Positions 16,418 to 23,827 of a DNA stretch of 64,000 bases are shown piece by piece; position 1 is the stretch's first letter, and each line of letters starts with the position of its first letter. Both the position numbers and the translations under genes were made by a program. The DNA is from an uncultured Eubacteriales bacterium (GTDB lineage Bacteria; Bacillota; Clostridia; Oscillospirales; Acutalibacteraceae). The notes under the pieces are model-generated. The model did not search any database. It was not told the DNA's origin and worked only from the letters and a program-made list of their open reading frames with translations. Location: positions 207,304-271,303 of the forward strand of contig CAJUDG010000004.1 in assembly GCA_910584745.1 (NCBI GenBank). The letters are read 5' to 3'.

Positions 16418-16669
16418 AGATTGTCTTTCCCGAATACGAAGTGCGCTACATTGCCATTAACGACGGTGTAGACACAGCAAGGGAAGATAACGAGTTTACC
16501 CCTCTGCGGAACTGGTTCAACGAGTTTTACGCCCGCGACACCTCAAAGAAAATCCGGGCTGTCAAACAGGCAAAGGCGCAGAAAGGCGAGCGCGTCAACG
16601 GCGAAGCCCCTTACGGCTACCTTATCGACCCGGATACACCCAGCCTCAAAATGGAATACAGTCTGCAAA
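16402..16669 (+). pseudogene. serine recombinase internal fragment
   Basis: About 80 codons correspond to the second half of a resolvase catalytic domain (VRYIAINDGVDT, FTPLRNWFNEFYARDTSKKIRAV) plus the linker GEAPYGYLIDP at the entry to the recombinase domain. The catalytic-serine N-terminus and all of the DNA-binding C-terminus are absent. It differs in sequence from recombinase A at the same positions, so it comes from another element. The 3' break coincides with the start of a 23-bp inverted repeat at 16664. Confidence 0.85.
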
Positions 16670-16716
16670 TAAAGTGGACGCATTGCAGCAATCGCAATGC
16701 GTCCGTTTTATTTGCA
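16664..16716 (+). repeat. imperfect 23-bp inverted repeat at the island edge
   Basis: Arms 16664-16686 and 16694-16716 match at 21 of 23 positions around a 7-base loop. It lies at the end of the recombinase fragment and just before backbone-like sequence, so it may be a terminator or an insertion scar marking the right end of the island. Confidence 0.55.
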
Positions 16717-16836
16717 AAGTGAGATAGTTTTGCTACACCCCGTATGGCAGCTACCCTGTTTCGGTTTGTGATACTGTTTTATGGGTAGCTCCCCAATGGG
16801 GGCCTTCTTTGTCTATAATGAAAGAGGGGGGCATTG

Positions 16837-17328
16837 ATGAAAAAGACAAAGCTGATAGTTGTGGGGACAGTCCTGGCCCTTATCCTGCTGATTGGGGGGT
16901 ACAGGCTGTGGCCGTGGCCTTTTGAGAGCGTTGTGGGAAAGAGTATGGGGGAGATGACAGTGATATCCTGCTGTTTAAGGGTCAATACGTCGGGCAGGCA
17001 GAGCACGTATTTTTACGATTCGGCAGAGCCGGAGAAGATGGGCGAGGTGGTCGAGATACTGGGGAGCTGCGGGTACCAGAAGGATATCCGGGATCTTTGG
17101 CCCGGCGGGGTGCACGGACTGAGCTCAGGCAGGAATTACGACGGGCGGGATATTTCTGTCACTTTGGTATTTGGAGAGCATGAAGAGTGGTTCAACTTGA
17201 TGCTGGTGGACAGGGGGCAGGGCATCACTACCGATAGTGAGGTCGTGCACCTGACTGACGGCGGCGCTTTTGACAGGCTCGCGGAGCTTATCCAGGAGAA
17301 GGGCAGACTAGCGCCCCCAGTGCAATAG
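16837..17328 (+). CDS. membrane-anchored hypothetical protein, paralogue of the gene at 19082
   Basis: A 163-residue product from the ATG at 16837, with AGGGGG six bases upstream. After MKKTK a single hydrophobic helix (LIVVGTVLALILLIGGY) ends in RLWPWP, and the rest is predicted to be extracytoplasmic. It shares with the protein at 19082-19594 the same length, the RLWP junction, a GY/KY turn, a glycine-serine SSGxxYDxR segment, an F-rich strand and a C-terminal FDxLAExI...GxLA helix. No known domain is recognised. One cysteine pair (CC) lies near residue 47. Confidence 0.65.
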   Translation: MKKTKLIVVGTVLALILLIGGYRLWPWPFESVVGKSMGEMTVISCCLRVNTSGRQSTYFYDSAEPEKMGEVVEILGSCGYQKDIRDLWPGGVHGLSSGRNYDGRDISVTLVFGEHEEWFNLMLVDRGQGITTDSEVVHLTDGGAFDRLAELIQEKGRLAPPVQ

Positions 17329-17404
17329 CAGGAGCGCCTTTGGATGGATTTACTGAGCTTTTGGAACTGACCGCGATGGTAGTATAGATCAGCCTGCGCA
17401 GGCC

Positions 17405-18220
17405 TCATAGCGTCAGATGGGCCACGATGTCATTCTGCCCCTCCACCCTCTCAAAGCCCAGGGATCCGTACAGCGCGATGGCCGGGGCGTTGTCCATGTT
17501 CACCGTGAGCATCATGGCCTTGGGGCGGTTCAGCTGGATGGCCTTTGTGAGCATGGCCCTGCCGTAACCTTTCCGGCGGCAGCTCTCCTTCACGAACACA
17601 TCGAAGGGCTCGTTCTCGTCATAATTGCAGGTAATGTCGATATAGCCCACCGCCTCGCCCTGCTCAACAGCCAGGATAACGCGGAAGCGGTCGGGGGCGG
17701 CGATGACCTTTTCGGCGGTCCAGTACACGTCGGTGGAGTGGATGGCGGTGTAGCTGTCCCGGTATTTGGGGCTGTAAAGCTCTATCCGGCTGTCGCTGAC
17801 ATAGGGCGGGTCCCCGGTAAGCGCCATCTTCTGCTGCTCGGTATCGAACTGAGCGCCGGAGCCTTCCAGCAGGCCGCGGAGAGGGCGGCTGCGGGGATTA
17901 TAGACAAGGTCGCACTGCCAGCCGGGGTAGTTTCCTCTCAAAAATGCCAGCAGCTCCTCATAAGCCCGGGCACTCCGGGAGAGGCCTATGAGCATTTCCA
18001 GATACTTCTCGGACTTCTCCACCAGGAACACGAACAGACCCAGCAGCTCCTCCCCCTCGAAATATCCCAGTACCAGCCTGTCCGGCTTTTGGGGCGCTTC
18101 AAGCAGGCGTTGGCGGAGCTCTTCCGTGCCGGAGTAGACAGGCACGCTGAAGTCCGGGTCGCTGTTGACGCTGGCCGCAAAGTCCAGGTATTCTTTTGTG
18201 CTTGACAATAGCTTTAGCAT
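17405..18220 (-). CDS. GNAT-family acetyltransferase (two-domain)
   Basis: 271 residues with two GNAT-like halves. The C-terminal half carries the acetyl-CoA loop in CRRKGYGRAMLTKAI and the closing NAPAIALYGSLGFE strand-helix, the standard motif A and B elements. The N-terminal half (LVLGYFEGEELLGLFVFLVE) looks like a degenerate second copy. The substrate is unknown. The gene is divergent from the HAD hydrolase, and its promoter overlaps that gene's start. ATG is preceded by AAGGAG. Confidence 0.85.
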   Translation of the reverse strand: MLKLLSSTKEYLDFAASVNSDPDFSVPVYSGTEELRQRLLEAPQKPDRLVLGYFEGEELLGLFVFLVEKSEKYLEMLIGLSRSARAYEELLAFLRGNYPGWQCDLVYNPRSRPLRGLLEGSGAQFDTEQQKMALTGDPPYVSDSRIELYSPKYRDSYTAIHSTDVYWTAEKVIAAPDRFRVILAVEQGEAVGYIDITCNYDENEPFDVFVKESCRRKGYGRAMLTKAIQLNRPKAMMLTVNMDNAPAIALYGSLGFERVEGQNDIVAHLTL

Positions 18221-18230
18221 GTGGTATACT
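18202..18230 (+). promoter_or_regulatory. promoter of the HAD hydrolase gene
   Basis: TTGACA (18202-18207), 17-base spacer, TATACT (18225-18230). The -35 box lies within the first codons of the divergent GNAT gene. Confidence 0.8.
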
Positions 18231-18251
18231 CCTTACAATTACACTTTTATA

Positions 18252-18280
18252 ATTATACCATGGAGGGGATAAGATGGCAA
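18252..18280 (-). promoter_or_regulatory. promoter of the GNAT gene
   Basis: On the minus strand TTGCCA (18275-18280) and TATAAT (18252-18257) are 17 bases apart. The -35 box overlaps the first codons of the HAD gene, so the two divergent promoters face each other and each reads through the other's start region. Confidence 0.75.
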
Positions 18281-19038
18281 TCAAAATGATAGTCACCGAC
18301 CTGGACCGGACGCTGCTGAGAGACGACAAGACCATCTCCGGGTACACGGAAAAGACGCTGCTGGAGCTGAAAAAGCGCGGAATACCCTTCGTGATAGCCA
18401 CTGCGCGGCCCATTCGGGCTGTCCGCCAGTGGCTGTCTTTTTTGCGGTACGACGCGGCGGTATTCCATAACGGGGCGGTAATAATGGCGGGGGAGAGGAC
18501 CATTGCAAAATACGGCATTCCAAAGCCCGAAAGGATTGTGACGGCAATGCTGAGGGATAAGCCGGACAGGAAGATATCCGTAGAATCCAACGACCGGATG
18601 TTCTCCAATATGGCCGCAGAGGAGCTCTGGCCGGGAGAGCGGTACGTGAAGACCACGGATTTCCGGGAGATTGCGGGGCTTATTGCGGATAAGATACTGA
18701 TAAGCGCCGGCACCCCGGAGGAGATGGCCGCTCTGGAGCCCTATACGCCGGAAGGAGCTTACTTACAGCTGTCAGAGAATACCATTGCCATGATGATGAA
18801 CAGGGCGGCTACAAAGCTGAACGGCATAAGGCTGCTGGCGGAGCGGTACGGCATAGGGCTCAGTGAAACGGCGGCTTTTGGGGACGACTACAACGATATG
18901 GATATGCTTAACGCCTGCGGAATGGGCGTGGCGGTGGAGAACGCCCTGCCGGAGGTCAAGGCCGCCGCCAACGAGGTGTGCGGCAGCAACGAGGAGGACG
19001 GCGTGGCCCGGTGGATAAGGGAGAATGTGTTGACGTAA
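18274..19038 (+). CDS. HAD-superfamily hydrolase, Cof-type
   Basis: 254 residues. The motif I DLDRTLL near residue 9 supplies the Asp nucleophile and acid, ATARP is motif II, and FGDDYNDMDML near 205 is motif IV, which with GVAVENALPEVK marks the Cof/IIB subfamily. These enzymes dephosphorylate sugar phosphates, FMN, PLP and similar metabolites; the substrate cannot be read off. ATG follows GGAGGGGATAAG. Confidence 0.9.
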   Translation: MAIKMIVTDLDRTLLRDDKTISGYTEKTLLELKKRGIPFVIATARPIRAVRQWLSFLRYDAAVFHNGAVIMAGERTIAKYGIPKPERIVTAMLRDKPDRKISVESNDRMFSNMAAEELWPGERYVKTTDFREIAGLIADKILISAGTPEEMAALEPYTPEGAYLQLSENTIAMMMNRAATKLNGIRLLAERYGIGLSETAAFGDDYNDMDMLNACGMGVAVENALPEVKAAANEVCGSNEEDGVARWIRENVLT

Positions 19039-19058
19039 GGGGCGGGGGATGGTATAAT
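19030..19058 (+). promoter_or_regulatory. promoter of the second paralogous membrane protein gene
   Basis: TTGACG (19030-19035), 17-base spacer, TATAAT (19053-19058). The -35 box overlaps the stop codon of the HAD gene. Confidence 0.75.
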
Positions 19059-19081
19059 TTTGATGAAGGGGGGCGGTCAGG

Positions 19082-19594
19082 GTGAAAAAGGTGGACAAGA
19101 GGAAGATAGTCATTTGGTGCGTTATAATCGCGCTGACCGTGGGGCTTGCGGGCTGGCGGCTGTGGCCCAGAAGCATCGACTCCTTTATGCCCCGGCCAAG
19201 CCGGGAGGCGGTCAGGGTTCACTGTGCCCTGTCGGTGTTTGGCACAGTGAACGGCCAGTCCGTGAACCGCTCGTATGACCTGACTGCCGAGGGGGAGCGG
19301 GAGAGCCGCGACCTGATGAATATCTTGCGCCGGGGGAAGTATCAGGCATCCTTTTCGAACCTCATGCCCTGGACCTGGGGAAGCATGAGCTCGGGCTATA
19401 GCTATGACTGTAGGACCATTAATATGGTGGTGATGTTCGACGATGCCGGGCGGGTCCCGGCTGTGAGCATGACCTTCTTTGGGAACGACAAGGCCAGTGT
19501 GGGCGGCAGGCAGATAGACCCCATCGGGAATGGGACGTTCGATGAGCTGGCGGAGTACATAATAGCCCAGGGGGAACTGGCGGAATCCCAGTGA
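19082..19594 (+). CDS. membrane-anchored hypothetical protein, paralogue of the gene at 16837
   Basis: 170 residues from a GTG start with AAGGGGGG nine bases upstream. KKVDKRK is followed by one membrane helix (IVIWCVIIALTVGLAGW) ending RLWP; the remaining 135 residues should be outside. Sequence correspondences with the 16837 product run along the whole length (NLMPWTWGSMSSGYSYDCR against DLWPGGVHGLSSGRNYDGR, and a shared C-terminal FDELAEYI helix). It has its own promoter. The function is unknown, and the family looks like a lineage-specific exported protein duplicated around the GNAT/HAD pair. Confidence 0.7.
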   Translation: MKKVDKRKIVIWCVIIALTVGLAGWRLWPRSIDSFMPRPSREAVRVHCALSVFGTVNGQSVNRSYDLTAEGERESRDLMNILRRGKYQASFSNLMPWTWGSMSSGYSYDCRTINMVVMFDDAGRVPAVSMTFFGNDKASVGGRQIDPIGNGTFDELAEYIIAQGELAESQ

Positions 19595-19600
19595 TTTCCC

Positions 19601-19629
19601 TTGACTTTCAAAATGCGATATGCTATAAT
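19601..19629 (+). promoter_or_regulatory. promoter of the ileS T-box transcript
   Basis: TTGACT (19601-19606), 17-base spacer, TATAAT (19624-19629). The start of transcription is expected near 19636. Confidence 0.85.
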
Positions 19630-19635
19630 ACCCGG

Positions 19636-19918
19636 GAAAGACGTTGACGGAGACAGGCAGGCTGAGCGTGTGGCCGCAGAGAGCCGGTGGGTGGTGCGAA
19701 CCGGCGCCGGAGTTGAGCTTTGCATCCCTCCCGAAGTTGCCAGCCGAACGAGACGTTTGCCCAACGGCGAAGAAAACATTCGCCTAACGGCGAAGTTTCC
19801 ACTAAGCGAGGACGGCCCCCGCCGTTACCGGGGAGCTATTGATGGATAGCGTAAATGGGTGGTATAGCGAAGGCTTCCTTCGTCCCGTTTCGGGGCGGGG
19901 GTTTATTTTTTTGAATGA
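19636..19918 (+). promoter_or_regulatory. T-box leader of ileS
   Basis: Stem I features are plain: CAGAGAGCCGG then GGTGGTGCGAACCGGC. An ATC in the expected specifier area (GCATCCCTCC, about 19723) would match isoleucine. The T-box is GGGTGGTATAGCG at about 19857-19869, differing from the usual TGGTACCGCG in two bases. The terminator pairs CGTCCCG with CGGGGCG and ends in TTTATTTTTTT near 19914. Confidence 0.85.
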
Positions 19919-19940
19919 CGATTTGAAAGGAAGATGGAGA

Positions 19941-22900
19941 ATGAGCAAGTACAGAGAGGTCTCTGCGAATATGAACTTCGTGGAGAGGGAGAAGGCCACG
20001 GAGAAGTTCTGGTCGGACAGGGGGATATTTGAAAAGAGCGTGGAGGTACGGGAGGGGGGCCCCGCCTATACCTTCTTCGACGGCCCCCCCACAGCCAACG
20101 GCAAGCCCCATATCGGCCATCTGGAGACCCGGGCCTTTAAGGACATGTTCCCCAGGTATCAGACAATGAAGGGGAAGCTCGTGCGCCGCAAGGCGGGCTG
20201 GGACACCCACGGGCTGCCGGTGGAGCTGGAGGTGGAGAAGCTTCTGCACATCAACGGCAAGGAGCAGATAGAGGAGTATGGTATCGCGCCCTTCATCGAC
20301 AAGTGCAAGGAGAGCGTATGGAAGTATAAGGGCATGTGGGAGGATTTCTCCAAGGCCGTGGGCTTCTGGGCGGATATGGAGGACCCATATGTTACCTACG
20401 ATAACAGCTATATCGAGAGCGAATGGTGGGCTTTAAAGCAGATATGGGACAAGGGGCTCTTGTATAAGGGCTTCAAGATAGTCCCATATTGCCCCCGCTG
20501 CGGCACGCCGCTTTCTTCCCACGAGGTGGCACAGGGGTATAAGGACGTGAAGGAGCGCTCTGCTATAGCCAAGTTCAGGTGCAAGGGCGAGGACGCGTTT
20601 ATCCTGGCCTGGACCACCACCCCCTGGACACTGCCGTCAAACGTGGCGCTCTGCGTCAACGCCAATGAGGACTATGTAAAGGTAGCTTATACTAAAGAGG
20701 AGACCAGCGAGGTATATTATCTGGCAGAGGCGCTGTGTGACACGGTGCTGGGCGAGGGGAGCTATACGGTGCTGGAGCGCTTTAAGGGCGCGGAGCTGGA
20801 GCATAAGGAGTATGAGCCCCTGTTCGACTTTGTTACACCTAAGGAGAAGTGCTGGTACGTGGTCTGTGACGACTATGTGACCCTTACGGACGGCACGGGC
20901 ATTGTGCATATCGCCCCGGCCTTCGGCGAGGACGACGCCAAGGTGGGCAGGAAGTACGGCCTGCCGCTGGTGCAGCTGGTAGACCAGAAGGGGCAGATGA
21001 CCCCGGAGACCAAGTGGCCCGGGATGTTCTGCAAGGACGCGGACAAGGAGATCCTGGTGGACCTTGAGACAAGGGGCCTATTATTCTCCGCGCCGAAATT
21101 CGAGCACAGCTATCCCTTCTGCTGGCGCTGCGATACCCCGCTGATATACTACGCCCGGGAGAGCTGGTATATCGAGATGACAAAGGTGAAGGACAGGCTT
21201 ATAGCCAACAATAATACCGTCAACTGGCTGCCCGAGAGCATCGGCAAGGGCCGCTTTGGGGACTGGCTGGAGAACCTTCAGGACTGGGCTGTCAGCCGCA
21301 ACAGGTACTGGGGCACGCCGCTGAATATCTGGGAGTGCGAGTGCGGGCACAGGCACGCTGTGGGCAGCATAGCGGAGCTTCGGGAGATGTCCCCCAACTG
21401 TCCGGAGGATATCGAGCTGCACAGGCCATATGTGGACGAGGTCACTATAACCTGCCCACACTGCGGCAAGCAGATGCATAGGGTGCCCGAGGTCATAGAC
21501 TGCTGGTTTGACAGCGGGGCCATGCCCTTTGCCCAGTATCACTACCCCTTTGAGAATGAGAAGCTTTTTGAGAGCCAGTTCCCCGCCGACTTTATCAGCG
21601 AGGCCGTGGACCAGACCCGGGGATGGTTCTATTCGCTTTTGGCTATCTCAACCCTGCTCTTTGACAAGGCCCCCTATAAGAACGTGCTGGTCCAGGGCCT
21701 TGTGCAGGACGAGGAGGGCAAGAAGATGTCAAAGTCCAAGGGCAACGCCGTGGAGCCCATGGAGGCCCTGTCTGACTTTGGCGCGGACAGCTTAAGGTGG
21801 TTCTTCTACACCTGCTCGGCCCCGTGGCTGCCTAAGAATTTCAGCAAGAAGGCTGTGGTGGAGGGGCAGAAAAAGTTTTTCTCAACCCTCTGGAACACCT
21901 ACTCATTCTTCGTGCTGTATGCCAATATAGACGAGTTCGACCCCACGAAGCATGAGCTTGAGGACTGCCCGCTGACGGTCATGGACCGCTGGCTGCTCTC
22001 CCGGCTCAACAGCACTGTGAAGGCCGTGGACGGGCATCTGGCCGCCTATAGGGTGCCGGAGACCGCAAGGACTTTGCAGGACTTCGTGGAGGAGCTTTCA
22101 AACTGGTACGTGCGCCGCAGCCGGGAGCGCTTCTGGGTCCAGGGGGAGGCCGGGGATAAGACCGCCGCCTATATGACCCTGTACACGGCGCTGGTGACCG
22201 TGGCAAAGCTCTTGGCCCCCATGGCGCCGTTTATGAGCGAGGACATCTATAGGAACCTGGTGTGCTCGGTGGACGGGAGCGCCCCGGAGAGCGTGCACCT
22301 GTGCGGGTTCCCGGTCTGCGACGAGAGCCGCATAGACGAGAAGCTTGAGAGCGATATGGACGAGGTGCTGCGGGTGGTGACCCTGGGCCGGGCCGCCAGG
22401 AATCAGGCCAATATCAAGAACCGCCAGCCCCTTATGAAGCTGTTTACCGACGCGGATGCGGGGCTGGGGGAGCTGTATCAGGAGATAATCCGCCAGGAGC
22501 TGAACGTGAAGGAGATAGAGTTCCTGTCTGATATGTCGGAGCTGACCTCCTACAGCTTCAAGCCCCAGCTTCGCATACTGGGCCAGAAGTATGGAAAGCG
22601 CATAGGCTCCATCCGGCAGGCCCTCTCTGAGCTGGACGGAAACGCCGCCAAGAGGCAGCTTGACACTGAGGGCGCGCTGACCCTTGCCCTGCCCGACGGG
22701 GACATAAGCCTTACACCCGAGGAGCTGCTGATAGAGACCAGCCAGAAGGAGGGCTATACCTCCGAGTCTGAGCGGGGGCTTACGGTGGTGCTGGACACGG
22801 CGCTTACGGAGGAGCTTATCGAGGAGGGCTTTGTCAGGGAGATAGTCTCAAAGCTGCAGTCCATGCGCAAGGACGCGGGCTTCTATGTCACCGACCATAT

Positions 22901-23072
22901 CAGGGTGAGCCATAAGGGCAGCCAGAAGGTGGAGGAGATACTAAAGCGCAACGCTGAGAGCATCCTGGGGGATGTGCTGGGCGAGGGGCTTGTCTGCGGG
23001 GAGCTCTGCGGGTATACGGCGGAGTGGGATATCAATGGAGAGAAGACCACGCTGGGCGTGGAGAAGGTGTGA
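19941..23072 (+). CDS. ileS: isoleucyl-tRNA synthetase
   Basis: 1043 residues from the ATG at 19941; the frame is open further upstream, but that lies inside the T-box leader. The class I signature HIGH is near residue 55 (GKPHIGHLE) and KMSKS near 594. Between them is the CP1 editing domain with TTTPWTLPSN. The C-terminal anticodon-binding region contains LSRLNSTVKAV and LSNWYVRRSRERFW. Length and C-terminal architecture fit the long type-2-like IleRS of many clostridia, a group often less sensitive to mupirocin; resistance here is not shown. The start of the next gene overlaps its stop. Confidence 0.96.
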   Translation: MSKYREVSANMNFVEREKATEKFWSDRGIFEKSVEVREGGPAYTFFDGPPTANGKPHIGHLETRAFKDMFPRYQTMKGKLVRRKAGWDTHGLPVELEVEKLLHINGKEQIEEYGIAPFIDKCKESVWKYKGMWEDFSKAVGFWADMEDPYVTYDNSYIESEWWALKQIWDKGLLYKGFKIVPYCPRCGTPLSSHEVAQGYKDVKERSAIAKFRCKGEDAFILAWTTTPWTLPSNVALCVNANEDYVKVAYTKEETSEVYYLAEALCDTVLGEGSYTVLERFKGAELEHKEYEPLFDFVTPKEKCWYVVCDDYVTLTDGTGIVHIAPAFGEDDAKVGRKYGLPLVQLVDQKGQMTPETKWPGMFCKDADKEILVDLETRGLLFSAPKFEHSYPFCWRCDTPLIYYARESWYIEMTKVKDRLIANNNTVNWLPESIGKGRFGDWLENLQDWAVSRNRYWGTPLNIWECECGHRHAVGSIAELREMSPNCPEDIELHRPYVDEVTITCPHCGKQMHRVPEVIDCWFDSGAMPFAQYHYPFENEKLFESQFPADFISEAVDQTRGWFYSLLAISTLLFDKAPYKNVLVQGLVQDEEGKKMSKSKGNAVEPMEALSDFGADSLRWFFYTCSAPWLPKNFSKKAVVEGQKKFFSTLWNTYSFFVLYANIDEFDPTKHELEDCPLTVMDRWLLSRLNSTVKAVDGHLAAYRVPETARTLQDFVEELSNWYVRRSRERFWVQGEAGDKTAAYMTLYTALVTVAKLLAPMAPFMSEDIYRNLVCSVDGSAPESVHLCGFPVCDESRIDEKLESDMDEVLRVVTLGRAARNQANIKNRQPLMKLFTDADAGLGELYQEIIRQELNVKEIEFLSDMSELTSYSFKPQLRILGQKYGKRIGSIRQALSELDGNAAKRQLDTEGALTLALPDGDISLTPEELLIETSQKEGYTSESERGLTVVLDTALTEELIEEGFVREIVSKLQSMRKDAGFYVTDHIRVSHKGSQKVEEILKRNAESILGDVLGEGLVCGELCGYTAEWDINGEKTTLGVEKV

Positions 23073-23782
23073 CGGCATTGATCGAATGTGTGCTCTTTGA
23101 TATTGACAATACCCTGCTTATGAAAAGGCCGTCTATCCCGGAGAAGGTCTATGAGACGGCCAGGACGTTTCTGCCGGGGCTGGCTTTTGAGGATGTGGAG
23201 CGGGCCTATGCCCAAAGCGAGCTCTGGCAGGGGGAGCAGATACAGCGGGAGAATGAGACGGGCGTGCGTATGCCGGACGAGGAGTTTCTGAAAAATATCT
23301 TCGGGGTGTACAGAAACGCTTTGGGCCTGCCGGAGAAAGCCTTGGGAGAGCTTCGGGACGTGTTAATGCGCAACTACTTTATGGAGTATGAGCCGGCCTT
23401 TGGGGCGATGGAGACCCTTGAACGGCTGAAGTCCCGGGGGCTGAAGCTGGGTATTGTGAGCAATAACACCCCAGAGGTGCGCGCCCATCTTGCGGAGCTG
23501 GGGCTGGACAAGTTTTTTGGCAGCATAGTCATCTCTGAGGAGGTCGGCCTGTATAAGCCCGACCCGGCTATCCTGGAGCTTGCCTGCGAACAGCTGGGAG
23601 CTGCCCCCGGGGACAGCGTATATGTGGGCGACCACCCGTTCGATATACTCTGCGCCCACGCGGCGGGTATGCCGGTCATCTGGATGCCGGTGAGCCAGTA
23701 TATGACTGTGCCTGGGCATATAGGCCCGCCGGAGCATACGGTGGGCGCGCTGGATGAGATAGTTGAGCTGCTGGATGATTAA
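23069..23782 (+). CDS. HAD-superfamily hydrolase, subfamily IA
   Basis: 237 residues from a GTG that overlaps the ileS stop (GTGA), with GGAGAAG just upstream; this indicates translational coupling to ileS. Motif I is FDIDNTLL, motif II IVSNN near residue 130, the lysine KPDP near 170, and motif IV YVGDHPFDI near 193. A helical cap lies between motifs I and II. It is a phosphoglycolate-phosphatase-like phosphomonoesterase of unknown substrate. Use of the 5' end upstream of 23069 is rejected because it is ileS in another frame. Confidence 0.9.
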   Translation: MTALIECVLFDIDNTLLMKRPSIPEKVYETARTFLPGLAFEDVERAYAQSELWQGEQIQRENETGVRMPDEEFLKNIFGVYRNALGLPEKALGELRDVLMRNYFMEYEPAFGAMETLERLKSRGLKLGIVSNNTPEVRAHLAELGLDKFFGSIVISEEVGLYKPDPAILELACEQLGAAPGDSVYVGDHPFDILCAHAAGMPVIWMPVSQYMTVPGHIGPPEHTVGALDEIVELLDD

Positions 23783-23785
23783 CAA

Positions 23786-23816
23786 AAAGAGGGACTGCGG
23801 TTTGCAGTCCCTCTTT
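23786..23816. terminator. bidirectional terminator between HAD and FGGY genes
   Basis: A perfect 13-bp stem: AAAGAGGGACTGC (23786-23798) with GCAGTCCCTCTTT (23804-23816). It serves two converging genes. Confidence 0.85.
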
Positions 23817-23827
23817 ATCATGCGGCA

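Noticed and set aside
19839..19940. Upstream extension of the ileS frame
   Set aside because: It lies within the T-box and terminator; the ATG at 19941 is the first after the terminator and starts the conserved protein.
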